The translations under genes were made by a program, and so were the position numbers. The notes beneath the pieces are model-generated. The model saw only the letters and a list, made by a program, of their open reading frames with translations. It ran no database searches and was not told the DNA's origin. A DNA stretch of 64,000 nucleotides from JANPCX01 sp050916095 (GTDB lineage Bacteria > Pseudomonadota > Gammaproteobacteria > Burkholderiales > Burkholderiaceae_C): positions 3,720,001 to 3,784,000 of the forward strand of contig CP050901.1 in assembly GCA_050916095.1 (NCBI GenBank), written 5' to 3'. The number at the start of each line of letters is the position of its first letter. Position 1 is the stretch's first letter. Positions 17,301-25,976 of the stretch are shown in pieces.

Positions 17301-18533
17301 TCACATGCGAATCGCTTGCGCCGGGTCCAGCTGCGCGGCCCGCCGCGCTGGAGCCACTGCCGCGAGCACACCAAACACCGTGGCCAATGCCGCCACTTGC
17401 AGGGCGAGTTTCAGCTCCAAGGTGATGGCAAACAAGGGCAAACCATCTGATCCCCGCACAAAGGTAGTGAAAGCCGCAATCAAACCAAAGGCCAGCGCGA
17501 TGCCCAGCACCGAACCCAAGGCCCCGACGATGGCGCCTTGCAGCAAAAACACACGCAGCACCTGGCCGCGCGTGGTGCCCATGGCACGGAGAATTCCAAT
17601 CTCGCGGCGCTTTTGCACCACCGACACCACCAGCACACTGGCAATGCCCAGCACCACCACCACCATCACGACACCGCGAATCAAAGTGGTGCTCACCGAT
17701 TGCGCATTGAGCGCGGACACCAAGGACGCATTACTTTGCTGCCAACTTTCCACCTTGCCGCCATAACGCTCGCTCAGCATCTGTGCCAAATCGCTCGCCG
17801 CCCACACATCGCGCAGCGTCATGTCCACGCTGGTCACGCCGCCTTGCAGGCCCACGGCACTTTGGGCCGCACGCAGCGGCAAGATCACACTGCGGCGGTT
17901 CAGATCACGCAGGCCCAAATCCACCAGTGCCGACACCCTGATCGAATCCGACTGCGTTCCCGTACCGGGGTTGGTCGACAAGGTGAAACGATCACCCACA
18001 CGCAGCCCCAAATCCACCGCCAATTCTTTTCCGATGATGGCTTCACCAGGCTGCAAACGTGCTTCCCCCGCCACGATTTTTTTCCGCAAGCCAATGATGC
18101 GGTCGTAGCGGTCCAAATCGACCCCCATGATGGACACCGCTTTACTCGCTTCGCCGCGCAAGGCCAAACCAGCGCCTGACACCATGGGCGACACAGCGAC
18201 TACTTGCGGCAAGGCCTCCAGCACGGGCACCAAAGCCTGCCAATTGACCACTGTACGCGGGCGCTGGGCGCGCGGCTGAATCTGCGACAACACGGTGCTG
18301 CCGTCCGGCGGTCTGGCGTCTAGCACCACATCGTCAGGTGCGCTGATGCTGAGGTGGGGCTGCGCACCCAAGGTCTTTTCCAGCGTATTTCGCTGCAAGC
18401 CACTGATCAGCGCGGAGATGTAGGTGATGACGGCCACGCCTGCCGCCACCCCCACGATGATGAGCACAGTTTGCATGCGCCCTTCGCGCAGAAAACGAAT
18501 GGCAACTTGGCGTTCAAACCCGAAGAGGCGCAT
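17301..18533 (-). CDS. ABC transporter permease, FtsX/MacB type
   Basis: 410 residues. An N-terminal helix near 20-45 (TVLIIVGVAAGVAVITYISA) precedes a large periplasmic domain (about 50-275). Three C-terminal helices follow (TTLIRGVVMVVVVLGIASVL; AIVGALGSVLGIALAFGLIA; LALQVAALATVFGVLAA), the layout of FtsX/LolC/MacB proteins. QKRREIGILRAMGTTRGQ is the conserved cytoplasmic coupling loop. This mechanotransmission class does not pump through its own membrane domain but drives extraction or periplasmic efflux. The start is 9 bp after the adaptor stop, so all three genes form one operon. Confidence 0.92.
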   Translation of the reverse strand: MRLFGFERQVAIRFLREGRMQTVLIIVGVAAGVAVITYISALISGLQRNTLEKTLGAQPHLSISAPDDVVLDARPPDGSTVLSQIQPRAQRPRTVVNWQALVPVLEALPQVVAVSPMVSGAGLALRGEASKAVSIMGVDLDRYDRIIGLRKKIVAGEARLQPGEAIIGKELAVDLGLRVGDRFTLSTNPGTGTQSDSIRVSALVDLGLRDLNRRSVILPLRAAQSAVGLQGGVTSVDMTLRDVWAASDLAQMLSERYGGKVESWQQSNASLVSALNAQSVSTTLIRGVVMVVVVLGIASVLVVSVVQKRREIGILRAMGTTRGQVLRVFLLQGAIVGALGSVLGIALAFGLIAAFTTFVRGSDGLPLFAITLELKLALQVAALATVFGVLAAVAPARRAAQLDPAQAIRM

Positions 18534-18542
18534 GGCGTGCGG

Positions 18543-19835
18543 TCAGCGACCCATGGCGTTGCCCATCGCCGAGCCTGCGTTGTCTTGGCTGGTGCCGGTG
18601 GGCTTGAGGTTGACCCCCTCGGGCGCAGTTCGCGTGCGCACACGGCGACCAGGCTCAGGCGTGGGGCCCAACAACACCTCGTCACTCTTGGCCAAACCAC
18701 CCAGCACCTCCACCGCTTGCAAGGTGCGCAGTCCGAGTTTGACGGTTTGTTCGGCCACACGGCCCTCGCGCACCAAACGCACTTGGGCTTGATGGGCGGG
18801 GTTCGTTTCGCCAGCGGACTCGTTGCGCAGCGCCGCAACAGGTAATACCAACGCTTGCTCACGTCGAGCGGTTTCCACCTCCACCGACAAACTCATGTCT
18901 TCGCGCAGAAAAGCGGGGGCGGCCTGTGTCAGTGAGAACTTCACCTCCACCGCGCCGCGCTGCGCATTCACCAAGGGCGCTATCGACAGCACACGCGCTG
19001 CAAAAGTTTGTGTAGCAAACGCATCGGCCACCACGCTCGCCTGTTGCCCCACCTGCAGTTGATCCAAATAACGTTCGTCCACCTGGGCCACCAATTGCAG
19101 GGGGCCTGACAGCGCCAAGGTGAACAAGGCCGCACCCGGTTGCACGATGCGTCCGGGCTCCACGGCACGCACCAATACCTGGGCGTCGGCAGGGGCGGTC
19201 AACACCGTTTGCGCGAGCTTGGCCTGCGCCGTGTCCACGGCAGCACGCGCCGCATCGACTTGGGATTGGGCTTGAACCAGCTCAGATCCTTGCTCGGCGT
19301 TGGCCGCGCGGCTGGCACGGGCGCTGTTCAACTGCGCATCTGCAACGGCGACGGCACGTGTGGCTTCATCCAAGCGGGCCGGGCTGACAAAACCTTGTGC
19401 CACCAATTCTTTTTGCCGCTGCAAATCGGCTTGCGCCGCCAGCAACACCGACTCGGCCTGGGCCACCGCCGCTTGCGCGGTACTGCGGCCGGTGCTGCGC
19501 AGGCCGGCGAGGCGCGCCACCGCTTGGGTGTGGTTGGCCACCGCTTGTTCGAGTGCGGCGCGTAACTCCTGGTTCTCCAGCCGCAGCAAAACATCGCCGG
19601 CCTTGACGCGCTGCCCCTCTTGGGCCACCACCTGCAATACGCGACTGGTGACGGTGCTGCCTACCTCGACACGGGACAAGGTGGCCACCCGCGCCGAAAA
19701 CAGCACGGTGCGCACCAAAGGCGCACTTTGAACCGTGACCATCGGCAACACCGGTGGTCGGGCACTCCACCAAACCACCGCCACCGCCAACGCGACGAGA
19801 AGCAGAAAGTAAACAGCCAAACGTTTGGGACTCAT
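18543..19835 (-). CDS. Periplasmic adaptor (HlyD/MacA-type membrane fusion protein)
   Basis: 430 residues. One N-terminal helix (residues 5-23, LAVYFLLLVALAVAVVWW) anchors it in the inner membrane. A lipoyl/biotinyl-like half (VTSRVLQVVAQEGQRVKAGD), a long alpha-hairpin (about 85-200, alanine/glutamine rich) and the second lipoyl half with TAPADAQVLVRAVEPGRIV follow, then beta-barrel and membrane-proximal domains. It would link the FtsX-type permease to an outer-membrane channel; none is encoded nearby. First gene of the operon. The substrate is unknown; macrolides, lipids and peptides are all known for the class. Confidence 0.9.
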   Translation of the reverse strand: MSPKRLAVYFLLLVALAVAVVWWSARPPVLPMVTVQSAPLVRTVLFSARVATLSRVEVGSTVTSRVLQVVAQEGQRVKAGDVLLRLENQELRAALEQAVANHTQAVARLAGLRSTGRSTAQAAVAQAESVLLAAQADLQRQKELVAQGFVSPARLDEATRAVAVADAQLNSARASRAANAEQGSELVQAQSQVDAARAAVDTAQAKLAQTVLTAPADAQVLVRAVEPGRIVQPGAALFTLALSGPLQLVAQVDERYLDQLQVGQQASVVADAFATQTFAARVLSIAPLVNAQRGAVEVKFSLTQAAPAFLREDMSLSVEVETARREQALVLPVAALRNESAGETNPAHQAQVRLVREGRVAEQTVKLGLRTLQAVEVLGGLAKSDEVLLGPTPEPGRRVRTRTAPEGVNLKPTGTSQDNAGSAMGNAMGR

Positions 19836-19943
19836 GATCAGGATTGTTGCACCCTGAGTCTGGCTGCTGCCCTATCGCGCCACGTCTGCGCCCCACACGA
19901 CGGCTGCCCACCATTGGCCTACACAACTCGCGACAAAACAAAA

Positions 19944-20053
19944 TCCGTTCGCCCTGCCCCTTCGACAAGCTCAGGAGTAAACGCAAGGCTTCGCCTTGTC
20001 GAAGGGCATGGACCGAGACCTGCGCTGGCTTCGACAGGCTCAGCCCGAACGGA
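19944..20053. repeat. Dispersed palindromic repeat, copy 2
   Basis: 110 bases starting TCCGTTCGCCCTGCCCC and ending AGGCTCAGCCCGAACGGA, with the internal CCCTTCGACAAGCTCAGG and TGGCTTCGACAGG blocks of the family. It fills most of the 251-bp gap between the adaptor gene and the H1-like gene. Confidence 0.85.
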
Positions 20054-20086
20054 GTTTTTCCACGGATTCTTTTTAGTCTCAATGAT

Positions 20087-20524
20087 TCAGTCTTTACCAG
20101 GCCGCCCGGTTTTGATCGTGGGCACCGCATTCACTGCGGCGAGCAGGGCTTTGTCGTCCAAGGCATTGAGCAGCTTGATGCCTGCTCGCAGCAACTCACT
20201 TTTCTTCACAGGCCGGGCCAGTTTGGCCGCACGCTCTTTGAGCACGTCAATGGCCGCGTACTCCACCTTGGGCATGGTGAAACTGTCACGCACCAGTTTG
20301 AGCTTGGGCTTGGATGGCTTGGGGGCCACAACCTTCTTCGCAGCGGGTTTGGCCACCACCGCTTGATGGGCCACTGGTGCGGGCTTCTTGGCAGGCGCAG
20401 CTTTCACCTCGGCAGACTTGACGGTCGCCTTCTTCGGTGCGGCGGGGCTGGCTTTGGCCGCAGGTTTGGTTTTGGTTGGAGCTTGGGGCTTTTTGCTTGC
20501 AGCAACAGGTTTGCGAGTGGCCAT
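20087..20524 (-). CDS. Alanine/lysine/proline-rich H1-like protein with conserved C-terminal domain
   Basis: 145 residues. The start at 20524 follows GAGGTAGCC; the frame is open further upstream but without a start of quality. Residues 1-80 are low complexity and basic (repeated AKPA, KKPA, KPKPS), like the tails of histone H1-like bacterial proteins, suggesting nucleic-acid binding. Residues 80-145 are an ordered helical module (FTMPKVEYAAIDVLKERAA; KKSELLRAGIKLLNALDDKA; TIKTGRPGK) that I believe recurs in Burkholderiales hypothetical proteins. The exact role is unknown; chromatin or phasin-like functions are conceivable. An A+T-rich promoter region lies at about 20535-20585. Confidence 0.72.
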   Translation of the reverse strand: MATRKPVAASKKPQAPTKTKPAAKASPAAPKKATVKSAEVKAAPAKKPAPVAHQAVVAKPAAKKVVAPKPSKPKLKLVRDSFTMPKVEYAAIDVLKERAAKLARPVKKSELLRAGIKLLNALDDKALLAAVNAVPTIKTGRPGKD

Positions 20525-20696
20525 GGCTACCTCAGGTTTGTTAAACGGTGTAAACAGTATATCTAGTTTATAAACATAAAGATACAAGCCCCCTTGGCAA
20601 CAGTGGAGTCCTTGGGCCATCACTCAACATGAACGCGCGGCAAGACACGCACAAGCGTTATGCTGCAATGCACCAACTTCACCACCAGAGGCTGCT

Positions 20697-21887
20697 ATGA
20701 CCCCGCACTGCGTTTCCACAAGCTTGTTGTCATGTCCCTCGGTTGACCGTCGATGGCCAGATCGTTGGGCCGCCTTCATCCTGCTGATGTCCGTGGTGTG
20801 GGGCGCACACGCGCAGGTCTTGCCGCGTTTGCCCGCTTTAGGTGCCAACGCCCAACAAGTCACCGCCTCGGGTTTGTCCTCGGGCGGTTATATGGCGGCC
20901 CAGTTTGCGATGGCTTATTCCGCTTCCGTATCAGGCGTGGCCGTGTTGGCGGGTGGCCCCTACGGCTGCTCGCAGGGTTCGGTGAACACGGCCTCTTTGA
21001 ATTGCTCCTGCCCCGCCAACCCACCCTGGTGGTTGCAAATGCAGCAGCTTTGGGGTGGTGGCTGCCAAACCCTGGCACCCAGCGTTTACGTGGATCGCAG
21101 CGTGGCAGCAGTGCGCGGCAACCAAGGACAAATCGATCCCATCGACAACCTGGCACGTCAGCGGGTGTGGTTGTTCTCCGGCGGCAAAGACAAGGTGGTG
21201 GCCCCGCCCTTGGTGCAGGCCCTGCAAACCACCTACGAACGCTTGGGTGTGCCAGCAGCCCAGATCCACCATGAAAAAAGAGGCGATGCCGGTCACGGTT
21301 TCCCCAGCCTCGCGGCCACCGAGTCGTGCAGCATCACCGCCTCCCCCTTCATCACGCAGTGCCAGTTCGATGCGGCGGGTGAGTTGTTGAAATGGCTGCA
21401 CCCGGACCTGAAAAATTCACCCCCCGCTGCCGTGGATGCCAGCGCCTTCAAACGTTTCGACCAAAGCCGCTACGCCCAAGCCGGTGAGTTCAACAGCTTA
21501 GACGCCACCGGCTGGCTCTACCTGCCCCGCGCCTGCGAACAAGCGGGCGCGAAGTGCGCCGTGCACGTGGTGTTTCACGGCTGTGAACAAGGCCAAAGTT
21601 TCAAAGTGGCAGGAAAAGAATACGGCCGCCAGTTCGTCGATGGCACGGGCTACAACCGCTGGGCCGAAGCCGGCAAGATCGTGGTGCTTTATCCGCAAGT
21701 CAAACCGAACGAACAAGGCGGCCTCTTTGATCCCTACCGCTACAACCCCAAGGGCTGCTGGGACTTTTGGGGCTACACCGAAAAGTCTGCAGCCCTGAAC
21801 CCCAGCGCACCCAACTTCGCCAAACGGTCTGCGCCGCAGATGCGGGCGGTGAAGGGGATGGTGGAGGATTTGATGAGGGGGCCCTGA
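20697..21887 (+). CDS. Secreted poly(3-hydroxybutyrate) depolymerase-like alpha/beta hydrolase
   Basis: 396 residues. A hydrophobic stretch at 24-38 ending GAHAQ looks like a signal peptide, so the enzyme is exported. The lipase box is GLSSG with serine 61 as likely nucleophile, followed by GYMAAQFAMAYS. The histidine region is GDAGHGFPS. Multiple cysteines (CSQG, NCSC, GGCQT, KGCWDF) suggest disulfides, as in exported depolymerases. It resembles the extracellular short-chain PHA depolymerase catalytic domain type 2, which hydrolyses PHB outside the cell or in the periplasm; no substrate-binding domain is attached. Activity on another ester is possible. Confidence 0.82.
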   Translation: MTPHCVSTSLLSCPSVDRRWPDRWAAFILLMSVVWGAHAQVLPRLPALGANAQQVTASGLSSGGYMAAQFAMAYSASVSGVAVLAGGPYGCSQGSVNTASLNCSCPANPPWWLQMQQLWGGGCQTLAPSVYVDRSVAAVRGNQGQIDPIDNLARQRVWLFSGGKDKVVAPPLVQALQTTYERLGVPAAQIHHEKRGDAGHGFPSLAATESCSITASPFITQCQFDAAGELLKWLHPDLKNSPPAAVDASAFKRFDQSRYAQAGEFNSLDATGWLYLPRACEQAGAKCAVHVVFHGCEQGQSFKVAGKEYGRQFVDGTGYNRWAEAGKIVVLYPQVKPNEQGGLFDPYRYNPKGCWDFWGYTEKSAALNPSAPNFAKRSAPQMRAVKGMVEDLMRGP

Positions 21888-22176
21888 ACATCAGCCCCGA
21901 TACGTCGACAGGGTCAGACGAAGGGTCTGGCGACCAGAGCCAAACATTAAATCGTCAGAAGTAGCTCACTTTGTGAGCCAGCACAAGAAAACCAGGTTAC
22001 CCCCCTAACTTACACCCCCTAAAACCAAGCCCCTCTCTCCCTAGAAACCGACTTGTGCGCAGCGCCACGCTGCGTAGAGTTGATCGCAGGCCAAGCAGCA
22101 GCGCTGCATGGCGTTGATCAACACCGTTGCAGGCCATCAAGACCGATGCCGTGCGACATCTTCAGGGAGACAAGTC
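21888..22176 (+). other. Leader region before the three-gene cassette
   Basis: 289 bases. A small hairpin GCTCAC-TTT-GTGAGC at 21964-21978 follows the depolymerase and may help termination, though no T-run follows. A pyrimidine-rich stretch (about 21990-22045) and the palindrome GTTGATCAAC near 22116 precede the cassette. No promoter hexamers stand out. Confidence 0.35.
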
Positions 22177-24486
22177 ATGAATGAACGCAAAGCAGCACCC
22201 ACGAATGCCGATGGGGAGGGTGCGGTTCAGTTGGAACTGGTGGGTTGGTCGGGTACGGAAGAACGCCCACCGATCACGGTGCTGGCGCTGGATGCCAATC
22301 AGAAGACCATCGCCAGCCAGGCGGTGGATGCGCAAGGCCGCTTCAACTTACCACCTGATGTGCTTAAACGCGCCCACCGTGTGGTGCTGGGTGCGCCGGA
22401 CGGCAAAGAAGGTGTGTCAGAACAAGCCTCCATCACCTACCGCGCCGATGAATTCGCCGCGCAGATTCAAGCTGGCACCCTGGCGTTGGCAGAAGGCATC
22501 TGGTCACGGTTTCGTTTTCATTGGCAGTGCGTCAGCGGCAGTGTGCAGGCTTGCCGGCGCAGGCCTTGGTGGTATGACCAACTGATCTCAGCTGCGATCA
22601 CGCCGGTGTCCACGCGCAGCGTGGCGGCCTCCGTTCGCGCTGCATTCAGCACCACAGCGGTGGAACGCAGTGTGTCGTCGCTGAATGACCTCATCGCCTG
22701 GCCGGTGCGCTGCGCGCCGGTGTGTTTGGGCAAGGTGGATGTCTACCGCCGCACCTGCTGCTGTTGGCCCATCGTGTTCGACGACCTGCGCATCGACGAC
22801 CTGATCCGCGATCTGGAAATTTACGTGGAGCGCCTGCCCAAGCTGCCCCCACCCAAGGGCGGCTTCCCACCGCCGCCGCCCCCGCCGCTGGGTGATCCCT
22901 TGCAGACGGCTTTCTTCAAAGGCGGTGCCCTGAACGAGCTGGCGGTTCACGCCAGCAGCGACCTGCACTTGCTGCGCGGCATGCCGCGTGACCAAGCGGC
23001 GGCATACATCAACGCCCGGCCCTACCTCGTTCACCGTCTGTGCTCTTGCAGTGCGCCCACCAAAGTGGGCAGTGGCAGCCTGCAACCCGATGGCAGCTTC
23101 AACATTTGTTGGCTGGAGCCTTGGCGCATCCTGGCCCACAACTGCTATGAGCAATACGCCTATGTCGTCACCCAAACCATTGGCGGCACCAGCACCGTCA
23201 TCTACAACGGCTTGACAGCAGGGGCCTGGTTTGGAGCAGGCGAATCCCCCGTGCTGCGCAGCTACAACCCGCACGCCTACACCTGCAATGAAACAGGCGG
23301 TGGCAGTGGTGATGCCTATGTGTTCCTCGACCTGATTGGCGACACCGAAAGCCATGAGCTGACCACCCCCGCCTCCACAGGCTGGGACCGCGTGGCCGCG
23401 CCCAATGCCACCTCGGGCTTGCTCTTCCCTGGCATCGGCCCCAACAACAGCCACCTGCGCAATTTGGGGGGCGCATTGGAGCTGACCTTCACCTTCAGCC
23501 TCGGCATGCGCGCGGCGGCTGTGGGTGCCAAGTACTACCGCATCAGCATCAGCCGCGCCGATGCTTTGGGGAATCCGGTGGGCACACGCCACTACTACAA
23601 CCAAGGTTTGGCCTGGCAGAAGGTGGTGGGGTTGGATGTCGTGCCCGAGTCCCTCGGCCCGGTGCCGCCCGCCACGGTAGGCGGTGAAGTCAACCTTTAC
23701 CGCATTCCTTACAGCGACGAACCCTGGGTGGGGTCTGTGCGTTACCACGCGCTGATCAACACCTTGCAGAACGAGCTGAATGTGCCGCCGACACTGGCCG
23801 TGAACGACCCAGGTTATGCCGCCAACGTGGCCCTGCCCGCCGTGAATCATTTGATCACGCTGGAGGTATTCAACGCCGCGGGTGAACGTTTGCGCCCCTT
23901 GGGCACGGCCGCCTCGGGCCAGCCGGGCGTGGAAGTGGCCAAGCCATTCAAGTTCCGCCGCTGGTTCCAGCCGGGTGGCAGCGTGGGCGACGACACGGTG
24001 GAAGTGCCACACGCCGCCCTCACCCATTTGTTCTGCTGGGACAACCGCCCTCCGGTGGCCGACATCAACCGGTTGGTCAAAGGCGTGACGCCATCGACCG
24101 AGGAGTGTCAGTTCCTCACCGGCCCAGCCAACGAGCAGTTCGCGGTGGAGTACCGCGCCTATGTGCCAGACCAGCGTTTCCAGTACGCGCACAGCATTGG
24201 ATGGCTGCGCGGCCTGAACGCCTCGGTGACCAACGGCGGCTTGGGCAGTTTGCCCACGCCGTCCAGTCCCAACAACGTGGGCGAGCCCCCGGCCTTGCCG
24301 GTGTCCAGCGGCAGCAACAGTTTCCAAACCATGCTGACCCGGCTGGACGCGCCCAACCCGCCCGTGGTGTTGCAACGCTGCTCCTTCGCCGTGACCTTGA
24401 CCACCTATGCCAAAACCACCAATGGGGAGAACCTGAACTACCCCCATGCGCAAGAGACGGCAGCGTTTGCGTTGGCCATCAGTTGA
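22177..24486 (+). CDS. Large uncharacterised Cys- and Pro-containing protein (first gene of cassette)
   Basis: 769 residues. The ATG at 22177 follows GGGAGAC; the frame extends 23 codons upstream without a site. I do not recognise the family. The first 80 residues (ITVLALDANQKTIASQAVDA; GRFNLPPD) look like a carboxypeptidase-regulatory/transthyretin-like beta-sandwich. A cysteine-rich region follows (WQCVSGSVQACRRRPWW; RTCCCWPIVFDD), then a proline run with seven prolines near residues 235-241. A long, predominantly beta C-terminal half has GGTSTVIYNGLTAGAWFGAG and ends YAKTTNGENLNYPHAQETAA. No signal peptide or membrane helix is seen. It leads an apparent operon with the two genes below. An extracellular, coat or tail-like structural role is a guess. 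Confidence 0.75.
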   Translation: MNERKAAPTNADGEGAVQLELVGWSGTEERPPITVLALDANQKTIASQAVDAQGRFNLPPDVLKRAHRVVLGAPDGKEGVSEQASITYRADEFAAQIQAGTLALAEGIWSRFRFHWQCVSGSVQACRRRPWWYDQLISAAITPVSTRSVAASVRAAFSTTAVERSVSSLNDLIAWPVRCAPVCLGKVDVYRRTCCCWPIVFDDLRIDDLIRDLEIYVERLPKLPPPKGGFPPPPPPPLGDPLQTAFFKGGALNELAVHASSDLHLLRGMPRDQAAAYINARPYLVHRLCSCSAPTKVGSGSLQPDGSFNICWLEPWRILAHNCYEQYAYVVTQTIGGTSTVIYNGLTAGAWFGAGESPVLRSYNPHAYTCNETGGGSGDAYVFLDLIGDTESHELTTPASTGWDRVAAPNATSGLLFPGIGPNNSHLRNLGGALELTFTFSLGMRAAAVGAKYYRISISRADALGNPVGTRHYYNQGLAWQKVVGLDVVPESLGPVPPATVGGEVNLYRIPYSDEPWVGSVRYHALINTLQNELNVPPTLAVNDPGYAANVALPAVNHLITLEVFNAAGERLRPLGTAASGQPGVEVAKPFKFRRWFQPGGSVGDDTVEVPHAALTHLFCWDNRPPVADINRLVKGVTPSTEECQFLTGPANEQFAVEYRAYVPDQRFQYAHSIGWLRGLNASVTNGGLGSLPTPSSPNNVGEPPALPVSSGSNSFQTMLTRLDAPNPPVVLQRCSFAVTLTTYAKTTNGENLNYPHAQETAAFALAIS

Positions 24487-24531
24487 TGGCATCACAGCCC
24501 TGCCCACACTGATGTGAATCGCGGCGAACAA

Positions 24532-24576
24532 CCTCCGTTCGGGCTGAGCCATCGACAGTCTCAGGGCGAACGGAGG
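24532..24576. repeat. Dispersed palindromic repeat, short copy 3
   Basis: 45 bases with complementary ends CCTCCGTTCG and CGAACGGAGG and only a short core (GGGCTGAGCCATCGACAG). It lies in the 128-bp gap between the first two cassette genes and may act as a processing or attenuation hairpin there. Confidence 0.75.
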
Positions 24577-24614
24577 GGGTTCGTGATGAAACGACAAAAG
24601 GCATTCCACACACC

Positions 24615-24992
24615 ATGAACGACACGCTGGACTTCTGGCCCCGACTGGTGCTCGCCAGCCTGGCCACTTGGCGCCTGACGCATTTGCTGGCGCGCGAGGA
24701 TGGGCCTTTCGACCTGATCGCCCGCCTTCGCTGGTGGATGGGCCAAGGCCTGTGGGGCCAGATGCTCGATTGTTTTCAGTGCCTGAGCCTGTGGGTGGCC
24801 GCACCTTTGGCATGGTGGGTGGGCGGCAGCCTGTGGGAAGGTGTGGTGGTTTGGCTGGCGCTGTCCGGCGCGGCTTGTTTGTGCGAGCGTTTCACAGAAC
24901 GCAGCGACACCACCCCCGTGCTCATGCAACCGCTGCCTGAAACGCATCAACCGACAGGAGATAGCCATGAGCTGTTGCGGCCAACACCGTGA
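24615..24992 (+). CDS. DUF1360-like small membrane protein
   Basis: 125 residues. ASLATWRLTHLLAREDGPFD followed by LDCFQCLSLWVAAPLAWWVG matches my memory of the DUF1360 family: a first amphipathic helix with W-R-x-T-H, a conserved C-x-x-C pair, and one or two membrane segments near 55-90. Function is not established for the family. It overlaps the next gene by 26 bp. The ribosome-binding site (AAAGG region) is weak, so expression may depend on the upstream gene. Confidence 0.7.
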   Translation: MNDTLDFWPRLVLASLATWRLTHLLAREDGPFDLIARLRWWMGQGLWGQMLDCFQCLSLWVAAPLAWWVGGSLWEGVVVWLALSGAACLCERFTERSDTTPVLMQPLPETHQPTGDSHELLRPTP

Positions 24993-25281
24993 AACCCAAG
25001 GTGCGACCGCATCGGCGGTGCACCCTTCTTCCGTGGCGTCGCCATTGAAAGTCTCTGTTCAACCAGCTTTGACAACACGCGGTTCGATGTGGGGGCCAGC
25101 GTCTTTGGCGCTCGCTGGGCGCGGCGTTCAGTTGCGCTACCGCGATCGTGCGCCGGTGCGAGTGCGGGGGCCGGTGACGGGGCGGACTTACGAGTTTTCA
25201 GCAGTGCAGCCAGTGCAGGTGGTTGATGCGCGTGATGAAGATGGGCTGGTCAGGACAAGGATGTTTTTGCGTGCTGATTGA
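24967..25281 (+). CDS. Small Cys-Cys protein, third gene of cassette
   Basis: 104 residues. The ATG at 24967 follows a strong AGGAG and begins MSCCGQHRET. The last 50 residues form a compact basic/beta module (GRGVQLRYRDRAPVRVRGPV; GRTYEFSAVQPVQVVDARD) like small proteins seen in prophage-type neighbourhoods, but I cannot name a family. The start lies inside the DUF1360-like gene, implying coupled translation. The paired cysteines might bind metal or be lipidated or disulfide-bonded; none of this is shown. Confidence 0.65.
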   Translation: MSCCGQHRETQGATASAVHPSSVASPLKVSVQPALTTRGSMWGPASLALAGRGVQLRYRDRAPVRVRGPVTGRTYEFSAVQPVQVVDARDEDGLVRTRMFLRAD

Positions 25282-25316
25282 TGCCGGCCTCAAGAGGAAC
25301 GTTCGTGACAGCCTCC

Positions 25317-25343
25317 TAAAAATGTCAAAGATTGACATTTTTA
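25317..25343. promoter_or_regulatory. Perfect 12-bp inverted repeat, probable ParD operator
   Basis: TAAAAATGTCAA-AGA-TTGACATTTTTA: twelve complementary bases each side of a 3-base centre, 33 bases before the antitoxin ATG. A consensus -35 hexamer TTGACA is embedded in the right arm. ParD-type ribbon-helix-helix antitoxins commonly repress their own promoter at such palindromes, which makes this the likely operator. Confidence 0.75.
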
Positions 25344-25376
25344 GATAAACTCCTTTCTCTTCTGCAAGGAGAAAGC

Positions 25377-25643
25377 ATGGGCATGAATGTGAATCTCACA
25401 CCGCAGCTGGAAGAACTCGTCCGAGCGAAAGTGGACTCGGGCATGTACTCATCGGCCAGCGAAGTCGTGCGTGAGGCGCTGCGCCTGATGGACGAGCAGG
25501 ACCGTCTTCGTCAAGTGAAGTTGGATGAACTGCGGCGCGACATTCGCAAGGGGCTCGCCAGTGGAGCGAGCGAGCCATGGGACGTCAATGCAGTAAAGGC
25601 CAAGGCACGTGCTCGCCGCGCAGCCAAACCTACGGTTGAATAA
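25377..25643 (+). CDS. parD: ParD-family type II antitoxin
   Basis: 88 residues. The ATG at 25377 follows AGGAGAAAGC. The N-terminal ribbon-helix-helix (NVNLTPQLEELVRAKVDSG; SSASEVVREALRLMDEQD) is the ParD DNA-binding fold. The C-terminal half (LRRDIRKGLASGASEPWDVN) is the toxin-wrapping region. It stops one base before the ATG of the toxin remnant. With the toxin truncated, the antitoxin may persist as a repressor or an anti-addiction module against related toxins. Confidence 0.92.
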   Translation: MGMNVNLTPQLEELVRAKVDSGMYSSASEVVREALRLMDEQDRLRQVKLDELRRDIRKGLASGASEPWDVNAVKAKARARRAAKPTVE

Positions 25644-25793
25644 ATGGTGCGCGTGACTCGTCGGCCGCTGGCGGAGACCGACATCCTGGAGATATGGGAT
25701 TACATCGCCGACGACAGCATCGTTCAGGCTGATCGTTGGCTAGACAGCCTGGATCAAAAGCTCGCGCTTTGCGCAACCCAACCCACGATCTGA
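25644..25793 (+). pseudogene. parE: Truncated ParE toxin
   Basis: Immediately after parD, 49 codons read MVRVTRRPLAETDILEIWDY and end SLDQKLALCATQPTI before TGA. This is the ParE N-terminus (helical hairpin up to the KLxLLxxQP segment); intact ParE proteins have about 95-100 residues, so the beta-sheet and C-terminal active surface are missing. A dispersed repeat begins 27 bases after the stop. I could not find the missing half downstream. The toxin is therefore almost certainly inactive. This frame is short enough to be missed by gene callers. Confidence 0.82.
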
Positions 25794-25820
25794 TTAGCGA
25801 CATTCCAAAGCCACCTCATC

Positions 25821-25914
25821 ACCGTTCGGGCTGACCCTTCGACGGAGCTCAGGACAGGACCTGTCGAAGCCCAGGCTGTACGCGCTACCCTTCGACAAGC
25901 TCAGGGCGAACGGT
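25821..25914. repeat. Dispersed palindromic repeat, copy 4
   Basis: 94 bases from ACCGTTCGGGCTGACCC to AGGGCGAACGGT, with CTTCGACGGAGCTCAGGACA and CCTGTCGAAGCCC inside. It lies just after the broken parE, so its arrival may have accompanied the loss of the toxin C-terminus. Confidence 0.85.
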
Positions 25915-25976
25915 TCAAACTTCACCGGGCCGGAGCAATAGCCAAGCCGTTTGAGTGGACAGCAACCCAGACAGAT

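Noticed and set aside
22588..24813. 741-codon open frame antisense to the large cassette protein
   Set aside because: It mirrors the codon pattern of the plus-strand gene in a G+C-rich sequence, is unusually rich in His, Arg and Gly, lacks domains or a ribosome-binding site, and runs across a dispersed repeat. It is a shadow frame.
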